DNA from: an uncultured Bacillota bacterium
Lineage (GTDB): Bacteria; Bacillota_I; Bacilli_A; RFN20; CAG-826
DNA: 64,000 bases
Assembly (NCBI GenBank): GCA_949298195.1
Contig: CASFVT010000007.1
Location: 62,001 to 126,000, forward strand
Direction of reading: 5' to 3'
Part shown: positions 35,721 to 44,955 of the stretch, one piece after another
How the letters are laid out: every line of letters begins with the position of its first letter
Position numbering within the stretch: position 1 is the first letter of the stretch
Notes under the pieces: generated by a model
Database searches by the model: none
The model's input: the letters and a program-made list of their open reading frames with translations, nothing else
Told to the model about the DNA's origin: nothing
Position numbers and translations under genes: made by a program

Positions 35721-37394
35721 CTATTCGGCTTTGGCTGACCTTACGTCCTTGATGGCTTTTTGAAGTCCGCGGATCGTATAGGTCAAATCCTTCAACTCGG
35801 ATTGCTTGAGGGTGCGTACCCGGGCTTCTTGCTCCTCGATGTCCTTGATCTTGGCCTCCCGGGGGTAAGCCGGGTTGTTGATCTTGCTCTTGAGGTCGCG
35901 GTCGGCCTTTACGGCGGCATCGTAATTCTCGCTATGGACGAGCTTGCGGCCCCGTTGGGCATGGCTTTCCCTGCCCTTGGCCTCTTTCCGTTCCCCCTTG
36001 TTGTCGGAGGGCTTGGCCTCCTTTTTGGGGCTTGCGGGTTTGGCTTTGGGCACGGAAGCGGTCTTTTTGACTTCTTGGGCCGGTTTTTGCGCCGGATTTT
36101 CGTCATTGACCGTCTCGACTTTGTTCTCCTCGAGGCTCACCCGGTAATCGCCGGGGTTCTTCTCGATGTGGAGGTTGACGTTCTTGACGGTCGCCTCGCG
36201 GGTAGAGCTGACCGGAAGCAATGCCACTTCGTGAACCAGCTTCGTGAAGTCGCTCGTGACGAGGTCGTAAGGGCCGTGGACGGCCTTTACGTAGGGGATG
36301 TCCGGATCCCTGATCATCGCCCCGTTCCGGCTCATGAGGTCCTTGAGGGCTGCGATGAAGGTATCGCCCTTCCCATAGGGAAGCCGCTTCTTGGCGGGTT
36401 CCGGGGTCTTGCCGGGTTCCCTTGATTTGGCCATTTCGGCCTTGCTTGAGGATTTGTCTTCCTCTTTTGCCTTCGGGGTTTCGGGCTCCTCCAGCAACTT
36501 GCCTTGCTTATCGATGAGCTCGCCCTTGGCTTCAAGAAGGTCGTCGATCCCGTATAGAAGCTTCCAGGAGGAGATGAGGGAAGATTCGTAGGGTTTCAGG
36601 TTCTTGAGCTGGCGGTCGATGTCATCGAGCTTGCGGGCAAGGGGGTAGGTCTGGTTCCGGACATTGCTGGAGATGGCCCTATCAAGGGCGAGGATCTCGC
36701 TAGGGATGGCCGGAAGGGCCTTGGCTTTGTCTTTCCTTGCGTTGTCCTTTGCCTGTTCTACTGCTTTGGGGGTTGGCTTTTCGCTCGGGGTCTCTTTCCT
36801 GACCGGGGCCGCGAGGGGCTTGCCAGAGGCCAGATGGCCACTTGCCCGCGGGGCTGGGGTCTTGGAATAGACATTGCCTTTGTTCTCCACGAGGTTCGAC
36901 TCTGGGTCGACCTTGTAGACGCTCAGGTAACGCCCGTGCTGGCTATCGAGGGAGTTGAGTTTCTTGATGTCGTCGGTCAAGGTCTTGTCTTGGGTGATGA
37001 GGAGGATCTTGTTGTTGATCCTGAGGCCCGTCATGAGCGATTGGATGGCCGCATCGGCGAAGTCCTCGACTCCCCGGACCCTCTCGACCTTGATTAAGCG
37101 CTTCCCCCGCTTGTCCATCTTCAGGAAACGAAGGGCCCTTTTGGCGTCGATCCTCAATTCGAGGGTCTCGCCGGTCTTCGCGTGTTTCTCAAGCTCGTTC
37201 ACCACTTGGGTGACGACGATGAACTCGGGGAATTTTCCCTCGCTATACTCAGTAGCGGTGTAAAGGGCATCGAGGAAGGGGCCGAAGCTCTCTTCCATGA
37301 GAGAGCAGGTGTCGATGAAGCAATAGTCGAAGTCGGATAGGAACTTGGCTATCTTCGAGGCCTTTGTTTCCTCGGTGAATTGATGTCTTTCGAT
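35721..37394 (-). CDS. PIN-domain protein with long charged tail; non-canonical start
   Basis: The first canonical start (ATG 37298) gives 525 residues but cuts into the PIN fold: the same frame continues upstream with FLSDFDYCFIDTCSLMEESF, where FIDT supplies the first catalytic Asp (codon at 37311-37313). No ATG, GTG or TTG occurs in frame before a TGA near 37510; an ATC at 37394 with AAGGA upstream is the best non-canonical candidate and adds 32 residues. Other PIN acids: Glu in VVNELEKH, Asp residues in EDFADAA and ITQDKTLTDD. After about residue 180 the protein is Lys/Glu/Pro-rich with predicted coiled coils. A Mg2+-dependent RNase role is likely. Start unresolved; a lost ATG is possible. 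Confidence 0.7.
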   Translation of the reverse strand: MERHQFTEETKASKIAKFLSDFDYCFIDTCSLMEESFGPFLDALYTATEYSEGKFPEFIVVTQVVNELEKHAKTGETLELRIDAKRALRFLKMDKRGKRLIKVERVRGVEDFADAAIQSLMTGLRINNKILLITQDKTLTDDIKKLNSLDSQHGRYLSVYKVDPESNLVENKGNVYSKTPAPRASGHLASGKPLAAPVRKETPSEKPTPKAVEQAKDNARKDKAKALPAIPSEILALDRAISSNVRNQTYPLARKLDDIDRQLKNLKPYESSLISSWKLLYGIDDLLEAKGELIDKQGKLLEEPETPKAKEEDKSSSKAEMAKSREPGKTPEPAKKRLPYGKGDTFIAALKDLMSRNGAMIRDPDIPYVKAVHGPYDLVTSDFTKLVHEVALLPVSSTREATVKNVNLHIEKNPGDYRVSLEENKVETVNDENPAQKPAQEVKKTASVPKAKPASPKKEAKPSDNKGERKEAKGRESHAQRGRKLVHSENYDAAVKADRDLKSKINNPAYPREAKIKDIEEQEARVRTLKQSELKDLTYTIRGLQKAIKDVRSAKAE

Positions 37395-37491
37395 GTTTCT
37401 TTTTTCCTTTCTTGCTCCTCCTGAGGTGAATGATACAACAAAGTCGCCTTCTCTGCTTTCCTTTGGAAAAAGGAGAGAGGCGCAACTAGTT

Positions 37492-37505
37492 TGAAAACGG
37501 TTTCA
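37492..37505. promoter_or_regulatory. LacI/CcpA-type operator 1
   Basis: TGAAAACGGTTTCA matches the cre/LacI-family consensus TGAAANCGNTTTCA fully and sits in a longer palindrome (TTTGAAA...TTCAAA). It lies about 100 nt upstream of the PIN gene start on the minus strand and 216 nt before the 47-residue gene. Confidence 0.6.
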
Positions 37506-37578
37506 AAATCATGCAAATTCCCTAAAGACACGATGCTTACTTAAAGTATTTGAATTCATTAAATACCCGATAATTACT

Positions 37579-37609
37579 TGTAAGCGCTTAATGTAAGCAC
37601 TTACTGTAA
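37579..37609. promoter_or_regulatory. LacI-type operator pair
   Basis: TGTAAGCGCTTAAT and, 15 nt on, TGTAAGCACTTACT are two near-palindromes on the LacI-family pattern. The 313-nt gap that holds them (37395-37707) is AT-rich and otherwise has no gene. Confidence 0.5.
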
Positions 37610-37629
37610 GAGGTTTCATAACAAATCGC

Positions 37630-37657
37630 TTGAAACCCGTTTTCCCGACCATATATT
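37630..37657 (+). promoter_or_regulatory. Promoter of the 47-residue gene
   Basis: TTGAAA (37630-37635) and TATATT (37652-37657), 16-nt spacer. An imperfect operator-like sequence, TGAAACCCGTTTTC, overlaps the -35 box and spacer, so binding there would block transcription. Confidence 0.6.
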
Positions 37658-37707
37658 GGTGGCGTTCCCGGACAAGGGAACCAAAGGAAAAGGAGGTAGA
37701 ATCACCC

Positions 37708-37851
37708 ATGGTTATGTTCAACCGTCACTTCGATTCCGCCCTCGAGACCGAACAAGGTGCGGCCTATAGCGACCTGCTATCGCGCCTAGCCGATGAAGGT
37801 CCGATCTTCGGAACCGACGATCAAAACGAGACCGTCATCATCGAATTCTAA
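37708..37851 (+). CDS. 47-residue small protein, unknown
   Basis: ATG 37708 follows AAAAGGAGG at good distance, and a strong terminator follows the TAA, so this is a real, probably well expressed gene. The product (MVMFNRHFDSALETEQGA...ETVIIEF) is acidic, has no membrane segment and no Cys, and resembles nothing I know. The first residues of the longer frame upstream lie before the ribosome-binding site and are not translated. Its promoter region carries several LacI-type operators, suggesting catabolite or sugar control. It is divergent from the PIN-domain gene. Confidence 0.7.
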   Translation: MVMFNRHFDSALETEQGAAYSDLLSRLADEGPIFGTDDQNETVIIEF

Positions 37852-37874
37852 ATCAACGGCCACCTCGTGAATCG

Positions 37875-37900
37875 CGCCCCCGCATGGGGGCGTTTTCTTT
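37875..37900 (+). terminator. Terminator after the 47-residue gene
   Basis: Stem CGCCCCC/GGGGGCG with a GCAT loop followed by TTTTCTTT. Confidence 0.85.
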
Positions 37901-37949
37901 GCCATCGATGTTTGAAATGTGGGTGGGGGCTGACTATCATCAACTCGCA

Positions 37950-38627
37950 ATGATCGATCTCACCCCGACCGTCGGGCGTAACCTCGCCCTCCTAAGGAAA
38001 AACCGCGGTCTTACCCAAGGCCAATTGGCCGAGCACTTCGCCTATAGTGACAAGGCCATCTCCAAATGGGAGAGAGGCGAAGCCCTGCCCGATTTGAACA
38101 TGCTTTACGAACTGGCTGATTTCTACGGGGTCACCCTCGATTTCCTCACCCACCCCCAAAGTGAGGCGACCCTTCGCGAAATCGGTAGGAACGACCCTAG
38201 GAAAGTCGCTTCCAATCGCCTCATCATCACCCTCATGGCGGTTCTCACCGTCTGGACCTTCGCGACCATCCTTTTCGTGACCGACATCCTCATGAAGACC
38301 GCTTGGGAGGGATGGATGGCCTTCGTCTGGGCGGTTCCCTTCTCTTTCTGCGTCATCATTCCCTTCAACCACTTCTGGGGTCACAAGGAATGGATGTTCC
38401 CGTTCCTCACCACCTTCATAATCACCTTCCTCTTGGCCGCCTACATCGAACTGGGGCTCGACTTACCCGAAAACGAAGGTTGGGAGCTCGGTTACATCTT
38501 CTTCCTTGGCATCCCATTGACCCTCATCGGCTATGGAATCCACCGTTACCGGGCCCTCCGGGACGACATGAGGAAATCATCCTCCGAGGAAGAAAGCGGA
38601 AAAGAAGAACCCGACGAAGGGGAATGA
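37950..38627 (+). CDS. XRE-family regulator with membrane domain
   Basis: 225 residues from ATG 37950. Residues 5-65 form a Cro/CI helix-turn-helix (GRNLALLRKNRGLTQGQLAE ... ISKWERGEALPDLNMLYELA), followed by a linker, about four membrane segments (95-205) and an acidic tail. This HTH-plus-membrane layout is common in Firmicutes and is thought to link envelope state to transcription, but targets are unknown. Longer starts upstream overlap the terminator and give no HTH extension. It lies tail-to-tail with the esterase gene. Confidence 0.8.
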   Translation: MIDLTPTVGRNLALLRKNRGLTQGQLAEHFAYSDKAISKWERGEALPDLNMLYELADFYGVTLDFLTHPQSEATLREIGRNDPRKVASNRLIITLMAVLTVWTFATILFVTDILMKTAWEGWMAFVWAVPFSFCVIIPFNHFWGHKEWMFPFLTTFIITFLLAAYIELGLDLPENEGWELGYIFFLGIPLTLIGYGIHRYRALRDDMRKSSSEEESGKEEPDEGE

Positions 38628-38635
38628 ATTCCCTT

Positions 38636-39508
38636 CTAGGAAGAGAAACCGGCGAGGAAGCCTTCCGAAGCGGCCCTGACCGCTTTCCCTTCCTCCGTCT
38701 CGACGTCCAGATGGAAAACGTGGTCGAGTTTTCCTTCTTTCCCGACGTAATCCTCGTAGAGATGGGGGATTCCTTTCTCCTCGAGGGCCTTCAAGAGGGG
38801 AGGGTTTTCGCCGCGGATGAAATCGCCGTCCGATGTCATGAGGTAAGTGGGTGGGAAAGCCTCCGTCAAATTGGCAATTAGCGCGTAACGGGGATCGTTT
38901 CTTTGACCCCTGGGAAGGTAGCAATGCCACATCACGGAAAAACCGTGTCCCTTCTCGGTCCCGAGGTCGCCATAAAGCCCGCAATTGAGGGAGAGGCCAC
39001 TCACCTTGGCCGGGAGTTGGAATCCCGGGAAGAGCTTCCGATATTCCGCGTTCGACTGGAGGAGCCCGTATTGGAAGGAAAGGTTGGCCCCGGCCGAATC
39101 GCCATAGAGATAGACGCGGCTCCAATCGATGTCCCAGTGGTCGTTGGCCTTCAGGTAGGCAAGGACTTTGTCGATGCAAGAAAGCTGGAAGGGGAATCTC
39201 CGCCGCGGGGCCAGGGAGTAGTTATGGCAAGAGACGACATAGCCGTCCGCGGCGAGCCACATCGCGTACCGCCGGTAGATTTCCTTGTCCCCATAGAGGA
39301 AACCGCCGCCGTGGACGACGAGGATGAGGGGAAGCTTGCCCGCCTTGTCCTTCGGACGGTAGACATCCATGAGCCCCCACTTGCCCTCGCTCGGTAGATA
39401 AGCAATGTCCCTGTCCTCGATTAGGCCGTTCGGGAGGGGCTTGCCCTCGTCGCGTTTCCGGTCATTGGGGTAAATCCATCGGTGATAAAGGTAATTGATG
39501 AAGGCCAT
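38636..39508 (-). CDS. Alpha/beta-hydrolase esterase (HSL/Aes type)
   Basis: 290 residues with the oxyanion-hole motif VVHGGGFLYGD (about 64-74), the nucleophile Ser in YLYGDSAGAN, Asp in MTSDGDF and His in LDHVFHLD. This is the arrangement of the hormone-sensitive-lipase/acetyl-esterase family; it probably removes short acyl groups, perhaps from imported oligosaccharides. No signal peptide, so cytoplasmic. GAGGAAG precedes the ATG. Single-gene unit between clpB's terminator and a convergent regulator. Confidence 0.88.
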   Translation of the reverse strand: MAFINYLYHRWIYPNDRKRDEGKPLPNGLIEDRDIAYLPSEGKWGLMDVYRPKDKAGKLPLILVVHGGGFLYGDKEIYRRYAMWLAADGYVVSCHNYSLAPRRRFPFQLSCIDKVLAYLKANDHWDIDWSRVYLYGDSAGANLSFQYGLLQSNAEYRKLFPGFQLPAKVSGLSLNCGLYGDLGTEKGHGFSVMWHCYLPRGQRNDPRYALIANLTEAFPPTYLMTSDGDFIRGENPPLLKALEEKGIPHLYEDYVGKEGKLDHVFHLDVETEEGKAVRAASEGFLAGFSS

Positions 39509-39537
39509 CCTGCTTCCTCTTTTCGAATTACGTTACC

Positions 39538-39564
39538 ACAAAAAAGGGAGCCATTGAGGCTCCC
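39538..39564 (-). terminator. Terminator after clpB
   Basis: Stem GGGAGCC/GGCTCCC, loop ATTGA, then TTTTTT on the minus strand. Confidence 0.85.
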
Positions 39565-39572
39565 CCACCACC

Positions 39573-41678
39573 TTATTTGAGATTCAAACTACCATCGTAA
39601 GAGAGAGTATACTTCCGCTCGGTCGAGAGTTCGCCAGCGACGATTTTCGTCGCGAGGAAAGTCTCGATTTTGTCAGAGATGAAGCGCTTGAGGGGTCGTG
39701 CACCGTATTTAGGCGTATAGGCCGCCTCGAGGATGTAATCGACCAGGGATGATGCGAACTCGACGCTGAAGTAACGCTCGCGGAGGCGTTTGGAGAGTTC
39801 CTCGAGCATCTTCTTCACGATTTCGCGTTGCATCTCCCTGCTCAGGGGGTTGAAGTAGACGATCTCGTCGATCCGGTTGAGGAATTCCGGTTTGAACGTC
39901 TGATGGAGCAAGGTTTCAACCAACTCTTTATGCCCCTCGAGGATGTATTCGCTCCCGAGATTGCTGGTCATGATGACGATGGTGTTCTTGAAATCGACAA
40001 GGCGGCCTTGGCTATCGGTGAGGCGGCCCTCGTCGAGGATTTGGAGAAGGAGGTTGTAAACCTCGGGATTGGCCTTCTCGATCTCGTCGAAGAGAACAAT
40101 CGAATAGGGGTTCCGACGAACCTTCTCGGTGAGTTGGCCCCCTTCCTCGTAACCGACATAGCCAGGCGGGGCCCCGATGAGGCGGCTGACCGAATACTTT
40201 TCCATGTATTCGGACATGTCGATCCGAATGATGTTGTTCTCGTTGTCGAACAAAGCCTCGGCCAAAGCCTTGCTCACCTCAGTTTTGCCAACCCCGGTCG
40301 GGCCGAGGAAAAGGAAACTTCCTATCGGCCGATTCGGGTTCTGGATGCCAGCCCGTTGCCGGATGATGGCATTGGAAACGAGGGTTATGGCCTCGTCCTG
40401 ACCGATGACCCGGGTCTCGAGGGTCTTCTTGAGGTCAAGGACCTTCTCGCGGTCACCGCGGCTGATCCGGGCGACAGGGATATTGGTCATCCGCGAAACG
40501 ATCTTGGCGATGAGGTCTTCGTCGACGACTTCGTTGACGAGGCGTTCCTCGTCCTTTCCTTTCTTGGAAATCGCCTCTAGCCGCTTTTCCATCTCAGGTA
40601 TCTCCTGGTACTGGATTCTCGAGGCTTTCTCGTAATCTCCGTTGGCGAAAAAAGTCTGCAAATCAAACTTGGCCTTCTCGATTTTGCCCTTGAGCGATTT
40701 GGCCTCGGCGATTTCTCCCTTCTCGACTTCCCACTTCTTGGAAAGCTCGTCCGAGGTGGCCTTGAGGGCAGCGAGTTCCTTCTCAAGATCGAGAAGGCGC
40801 CGGCGGCTTGACTCGTCGTTTTCCTTTTTGAGATTGACCCGTTCGACCTCAAGCTGACGGATTTTCCGATTGGTCTCGTCTAGTTCGGTCGGCATCGATT
40901 CGATCTCGACCTTGATGGTCGCGCAGGCCTCGTCGACGAGGTCGATGGCTTTGTCGGGAAGGAACCGGTTGGTGATGTAACGGTTGGAAAGGGTTGCCGC
41001 GGCCACGAGGGCACCGTCGGTGATTTCCACCCCATGATAGCTCTCGAAGCGTTCCTTGAGTCCCCGGAGGATGGAGACGGTGTCCTCGACGCTCGGTTCC
41101 CCGACCATCACCGGCTGGAACCGCCGTTCAAGGGCGCGGTCCTTTTCGATGTAGTTCCGGTATTCGCTCAACGTAGTCGCCCCAATGCAATCGATCTCGC
41201 CGCGAGCCAAAAGGGGCTTGAGCATGTTCGATGCGTCCATGGCCCCATCGGTCCGCCCAGCCCCGACGATCAGGTGGATCTCGTCGATGAAAAGGATGAT
41301 TTTCCCATCGCTTTCCTTGATCTTGTTAAGGACTGCCTTGAGGCGTTCCTCGAATTCGCCGCGGTACTTGGCCCCAGCCAAAAGAGCTCCCATGTCAAGC
41401 TCATAGACGATCTTGTCCTTAAGGGAGGAGGGCACGTCGTTTTTGACGATGCGTTCGGCAAGGCCCTCCACGATGGCCGTCTTGCCGACCCCCGGTTCAC
41501 CCAAAAGAACGACGTTGTTCTTCGTCTTCCGGGCCAGGATCTGAACCACCTTCCGGATTTCCTCATCCCGGCCGATGACCGGATCAACTTTCCCGGCTTT
41601 TACGGCTTCGTTGATGTTTCGACCGAATTTTTCAAGGATGTTTTCGTCGTTTTGATAATCCATCATTCCGTTTTCCAT
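39573..41678 (-). CDS. clpB: ClpB-type disaggregase without N-terminal domain
   Basis: 701 residues from ATG 41678; the ATG at 41702 is in the promoter, ahead of the expected transcript start, while AAAGGAGG precedes 41678. Two AAA+ modules: Walker A GEPGVGKT (about 61-68) and GPTGVGKT in the second half, separated by a coiled-coil middle domain (about 270-410), the feature that marks ClpB instead of ClpA/C. The usual 140-150-residue Clp N-domain is absent; the protein begins within [16 protein letters not shown]. With DnaK it extracts polypeptides from aggregates. No ClpP-binding loop is obvious. Controlled by HrcA through a perfect CIRCE. Confidence 0.93.
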   Translation of the reverse strand: MENGMMDYQNDENILEKFGRNINEAVKAGKVDPVIGRDEEIRKVVQILARKTKNNVVLLGEPGVGKTAIVEGLAERIVKNDVPSSLKDKIVYELDMGALLAGAKYRGEFEERLKAVLNKIKESDGKIILFIDEIHLIVGAGRTDGAMDASNMLKPLLARGEIDCIGATTLSEYRNYIEKDRALERRFQPVMVGEPSVEDTVSILRGLKERFESYHGVEITDGALVAAATLSNRYITNRFLPDKAIDLVDEACATIKVEIESMPTELDETNRKIRQLEVERVNLKKENDESSRRRLLDLEKELAALKATSDELSKKWEVEKGEIAEAKSLKGKIEKAKFDLQTFFANGDYEKASRIQYQEIPEMEKRLEAISKKGKDEERLVNEVVDEDLIAKIVSRMTNIPVARISRGDREKVLDLKKTLETRVIGQDEAITLVSNAIIRQRAGIQNPNRPIGSFLFLGPTGVGKTEVSKALAEALFDNENNIIRIDMSEYMEKYSVSRLIGAPPGYVGYEEGGQLTEKVRRNPYSIVLFDEIEKANPEVYNLLLQILDEGRLTDSQGRLVDFKNTIVIMTSNLGSEYILEGHKELVETLLHQTFKPEFLNRIDEIVYFNPLSREMQREIVKKMLEELSKRLRERYFSVEFASSLVDYILEAAYTPKYGARPLKRFISDKIETFLATKIVAGELSTERKYTLSYDGSLNLK

Positions 41679-41704
41679 GGCTGAAGTGCCTCCTTTCGCC
41701 ATGG

Positions 41705-41733
41705 ATGATAGACCAAAGGATTAGCACTCGCAA
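41705..41733 (-). promoter_or_regulatory. Promoter of clpB
   Basis: Minus-strand TTGCGA (41728-41733) and TATCAT (41705-41710), 17-nt spacer. The -35 box lies inside the CIRCE element. Confidence 0.75.
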
Positions 41734-41747
41734 GTGGAGAGTGCTAA
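41721..41747 (-). promoter_or_regulatory. CIRCE (HrcA) operator of clpB
   Basis: Perfect arms TTAGCACTC and GAGTGCTAA with a 9-nt spacer. HrcA bound here would cover the -35 box. clpB is more often under CtsR in Bacillota, and no CtsR site is visible. Confidence 0.95.
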
Positions 41748-41759
41748 AAAGATCAGACC

Positions 41760-42104
41760 CTATCCTGCTACGATCTCGGTTATCTCGATTCCCTGGCCAT
41801 CCAAGGCGATGAAACGGTCGTAACTGCCGCAGGATGGGCATTTCCGGTCATGCTTAGCTATGTCGAAGACAAATCCGCAGGAAGCGCATCTCCCATGGGC
41901 TGGCACCGTCTTGATTTCCAATTCGCAACCGGCAAAAGGGGAATTGGCCCGGGCGATTTCCCAGCAAGAGGCCATGTAACGAGGGACGAGCATCGAGGCA
42001 GCCCCGGCTTCGAGGACAATCTTCTTGATGGCATCGATTCCCTCTTTTTCCATCACGTCCTTGAGCGTTTCCATCATCTCAAGGCATATGCCCATCTCGT
42101 GCAT
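41760..42104 (-). CDS. hypA: HypA nickel chaperone
   Basis: 114 residues. The N-terminal nickel ligands MHE (His2, Glu3) and the zinc-binding cysteines C73/C76 and C89/C92 (CASC, CPSC) are all present. HypA passes Ni2+ with HypB into [NiFe]-hydrogenase precursors, and in some bacteria to urease. It is last in a tightly packed operon hypB-flavoprotein-hypA, 2 nt after the flavoprotein. No nickel enzyme is in the window. Its 3' end lies only 12 nt from the CIRCE element of clpB. Confidence 0.93.
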   Translation of the reverse strand: MHEMGICLEMMETLKDVMEKEGIDAIKKIVLEAGAASMLVPRYMASCWEIARANSPFAGCELEIKTVPAHGRCASCGFVFDIAKHDRKCPSCGSYDRFIALDGQGIEITEIVAG

Positions 42105-42106
42105 CG

Positions 42107-44953
42107 TCAGCGGATCGTTTCCTTATCGGTCCGTTGCCCCCCGAGTTCGTCTTTGGCCACCCGTTTCTTCTTCCCCTTGCCCGTGAAGACGATCTTGAGG
42201 TTCCGCGAAAGAAGATGCGGGGCGGCATTGATAGTCGATTTTTCGTAAGGCACCCCTTGGGCATCGAAGCGGCGAACCAATTTGATGGCATCGAAAAGGC
42301 AACGGGTCGTGCAGAGGCCGCACCCGACGCACATCGTCTCGTCGACATAAGTCCGGCCGCATTTGAGACAACGCGAGGCTTCTTTCCGGCACTCCTCCTC
42401 GTTATAAGGGAGGCGGCCGTCCCTCATCGGGTCGGACGGCTTCTCTTCCCGCGGCTCGACACGCCCAGCCGAATCGAAACCCTCGACGCTCACGTTGTCG
42501 GCATCGAGGGCGTAAGAGGCCAGATACGGGTTCTGGGCCCGCCCGATGGTGAGCGATTGGCCCGGGTGGGCGTGTCGATGCATGCTCTCCGCGGCCTCCC
42601 GCCCATTGGCAATCGCGTCGATGACGAACCGGGGCCCGAGATAGCAGTCCCCGCCGGCAAACACGTCGGGGTCGGCGGTTTGGTAAGTGAGGGGATCGGC
42701 TTTCACGCGGCCGGCCTTGCTGAGCTCAATGTCGGTCCCGTCGAGGAGATGACCCCACTCCTCCTTCTGCCCAATGGCCAAGAGGAAGTGACTACACTCG
42801 ACTTCCTCGAGGACGCTTTCGTCGTAGGAGGGATTGAAGCGGTAATGCTCGTCGTAGACGGCCGTGCAACGCTTGAAGACAGCCTTCCGGAGAACGCCTT
42901 TCTCCCCTTGGAATTCCTTGACCCCCCACCCGCTATGAATGTTGATTCCCTCTTTTAGGGCCAGCTCAATCTCCTCGGGTGCCGCGCTCATGAGAGGCCT
43001 TTCTTCCAAACAGTAGAGTTCGACGGTCTGAGCCCCACATCTACGGGCGGTTCTCGCCACGTCGATGGCGACGTTGCCCCCGCCAAGGACGACGACGTTG
43101 CCTTTCAGACGAGGCTTCCGCCCCAGATTGACCGCTTTGAGGAAATTCACGCCCGCGGCAATGCCCTGGTTCTCTTCGCCCGGGACGTTGAGTTTCCTGT
43201 TTCCTTGGGCGCCAATGGCCAAGTAGATGGCTTTGTAGCCTTCCCTTTTGAGCTCCTCTATGGTGACGTTCTTCCCGACCTCGACTCCCGTCTTGAAGTC
43301 GACCCCAAGGGCCGAGAGAACCTCGATCTCGGCTTCCACCACGTTCTTCTCAAGGCGGAACGATGGTATGGCGAGGGTGAGCATCCCTCCAAGGCGGTTC
43401 TCCTTTTCAAAGACGGTGACCTTGTAGCCTTTGGCAGCCAGGTAATAGGCGCAGGTAAGCCCCGAAGGCCCGGCCCCGACCACGGCCATTTTGATTGAAG
43501 AGAATTCCGGGTGCTCGATTCGCGGCAAAACCCGGGTCTTTTCATCCAAATCGAGTTCAGCGATGGCCTTCTTGACCTCGTCGATGGAGACCGGCTGGTC
43601 GATCTTTCCCCGGGTACAAGCCTCTTCGCATTTCTTGTTGCAGACACGCCCGCAGATGGCCGGGAAGGGGTTTTTCTTCTTGATGAGGGCAAGGGCATCC
43701 TGATACCGCCCTTCCCTCGCAAGTTCGAGATACCCTTCGATGGCGATATGGGCGGGACAAGCCACCTTGCAGGGAGCCGTGCCGGTTTCCTCCATCACGT
43801 AGGAACGGTTGTAACGGTAATCTGGATTCCATTTCTCCGGCCCCCACTTGTGATCGAAGGCGTTAAGAGGGGTCTCGACCATGATCGGCTTCTTGTTCTT
43901 CAAGCGTTCACCCAGCTTAAGGGCATTCATCGGGCAGGCTTCGACACATTCCCCGCAGGCAACGCATTTGTCGGGATCGATCCGGGAAATGTAGTTGGAG
44001 CGGATCATCGAGGCGGTGTGGAAGTACTCGCCCGTCCGAAGCGAGAAGCATGAACAGCCACAGCAATTGCACATCGCGTGAGTCGAACCGACCCCATCAG
44101 TATTTGGCATCTCGTGCATGAGGCCGTTCGCCTCGGCTTTCTTGAGGATTTCATAACACTCCTCGCGGCTGATCCGGCGACCCCGTCCGGCGTGAATGAA
44201 AGCCCGGGCGGCTTCGTTGAACTGGATGCACATGTCTTCTTCGAGGTGCCCGCAACCCTCGCCCTGGATTCTTCTGGCCACCCGGCATGAACAAGGGGAA
44301 ACGCAGATGTCGGTCGCCGTCTCGACATAATGGCTTATCTCCTCGTCGACGGTGTGCTTCGGGTCGTCTTTGATCGCGCTTTCGATCGGGATGACCCGCA
44401 TGACCCCGCCCCCGACCGGGAGATTGCCAGCCAGTGGCATGATCCGCTTGAGGGTATAGTCGCTGAAGGCCTTGGGGATTTCCGGGTGGGTCTCGGCCAA
44501 TTTCACGTTGTCAACCAGGCACTCCATGATTCCCGGAACAAAGATGGGAACCCAATAGCCACCCTGCTTGCGGTTGTCTTTGTCGGGCCCGACCTCCGGA
44601 TCCTCGGGATCGTACATGAGCACTCCGGTCATCGCTAGGTTCTGGAGCAATGGTTCAATCACTTCCTTGGCGAAGCCGGTCTTCTTCTCCAGCTCGGCTT
44701 GCGAGTAGTGCTTCCGAAGCTTCATCTTGCAGACGATCTTCGCCTCTTCGTCGCTCACGCAGCACGCCAAGGCGTTGTATTCGGGGTCACCTGGATAGAC
44801 CCGGGCCGTTGGGAGGTTCTGGATGTGATTGGTCAGCCGTGTGATCCATTTCCGTTCCCTCACCCCGGCCGGGAGAGTTTCCCGAACCGGACCGGCTTGG
44901 TAGGTGCGTTCGCTATGGGACTGTTCGCCCACCCGGTATTTCTTGTCTTCCAT
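42107..44953 (-). CDS. Multi-FeS FAD/NAD(P)-linked oxidoreductase (GltD-like) with ferredoxin domains
   Basis: 948 residues in several modules: an N-terminal part with Cys-rich clusters (PCSCR near 220; CNCCGCSC near 295-302), a 2x4Fe-4S ferredoxin (CVACGECVEACP, 330-341), a GltD-like N-terminal FeS helix domain (CKVACP, CGRVCNKKCEEAC, 395-446), FAD-binding GxGxxG (VVGAGPSGL, 491-499), an NAD(P)-binding VVLGGGNVAIDVA and a C-terminal ferredoxin (CVGCGLCTTRC). The layout suggests electron transfer between NAD(P)H and ferredoxin or another FeS partner. It sits between hypB and hypA with gaps of 2 nt, so it is tied to nickel-enzyme maturation or to the redox chain of that enzyme. Substrate unknown. 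Confidence 0.88.
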   Translation of the reverse strand: MEDKKYRVGEQSHSERTYQAGPVRETLPAGVRERKWITRLTNHIQNLPTARVYPGDPEYNALACCVSDEEAKIVCKMKLRKHYSQAELEKKTGFAKEVIEPLLQNLAMTGVLMYDPEDPEVGPDKDNRKQGGYWVPIFVPGIMECLVDNVKLAETHPEIPKAFSDYTLKRIMPLAGNLPVGGGVMRVIPIESAIKDDPKHTVDEEISHYVETATDICVSPCSCRVARRIQGEGCGHLEEDMCIQFNEAARAFIHAGRGRRISREECYEILKKAEANGLMHEMPNTDGVGSTHAMCNCCGCSCFSLRTGEYFHTASMIRSNYISRIDPDKCVACGECVEACPMNALKLGERLKNKKPIMVETPLNAFDHKWGPEKWNPDYRYNRSYVMEETGTAPCKVACPAHIAIEGYLELAREGRYQDALALIKKKNPFPAICGRVCNKKCEEACTRGKIDQPVSIDEVKKAIAELDLDEKTRVLPRIEHPEFSSIKMAVVGAGPSGLTCAYYLAAKGYKVTVFEKENRLGGMLTLAIPSFRLEKNVVEAEIEVLSALGVDFKTGVEVGKNVTIEELKREGYKAIYLAIGAQGNRKLNVPGEENQGIAAGVNFLKAVNLGRKPRLKGNVVVLGGGNVAIDVARTARRCGAQTVELYCLEERPLMSAAPEEIELALKEGINIHSGWGVKEFQGEKGVLRKAVFKRCTAVYDEHYRFNPSYDESVLEEVECSHFLLAIGQKEEWGHLLDGTDIELSKAGRVKADPLTYQTADPDVFAGGDCYLGPRFVIDAIANGREAAESMHRHAHPGQSLTIGRAQNPYLASYALDADNVSVEGFDSAGRVEPREEKPSDPMRDGRLPYNEEECRKEASRCLKCGRTYVDETMCVGCGLCTTRCLFDAIKLVRRFDAQGVPYEKSTINAAPHLLSRNLKIVFTGKGKKKRVAKDELGGQRTDKETIR

Positions 44954-44955
44954 GT

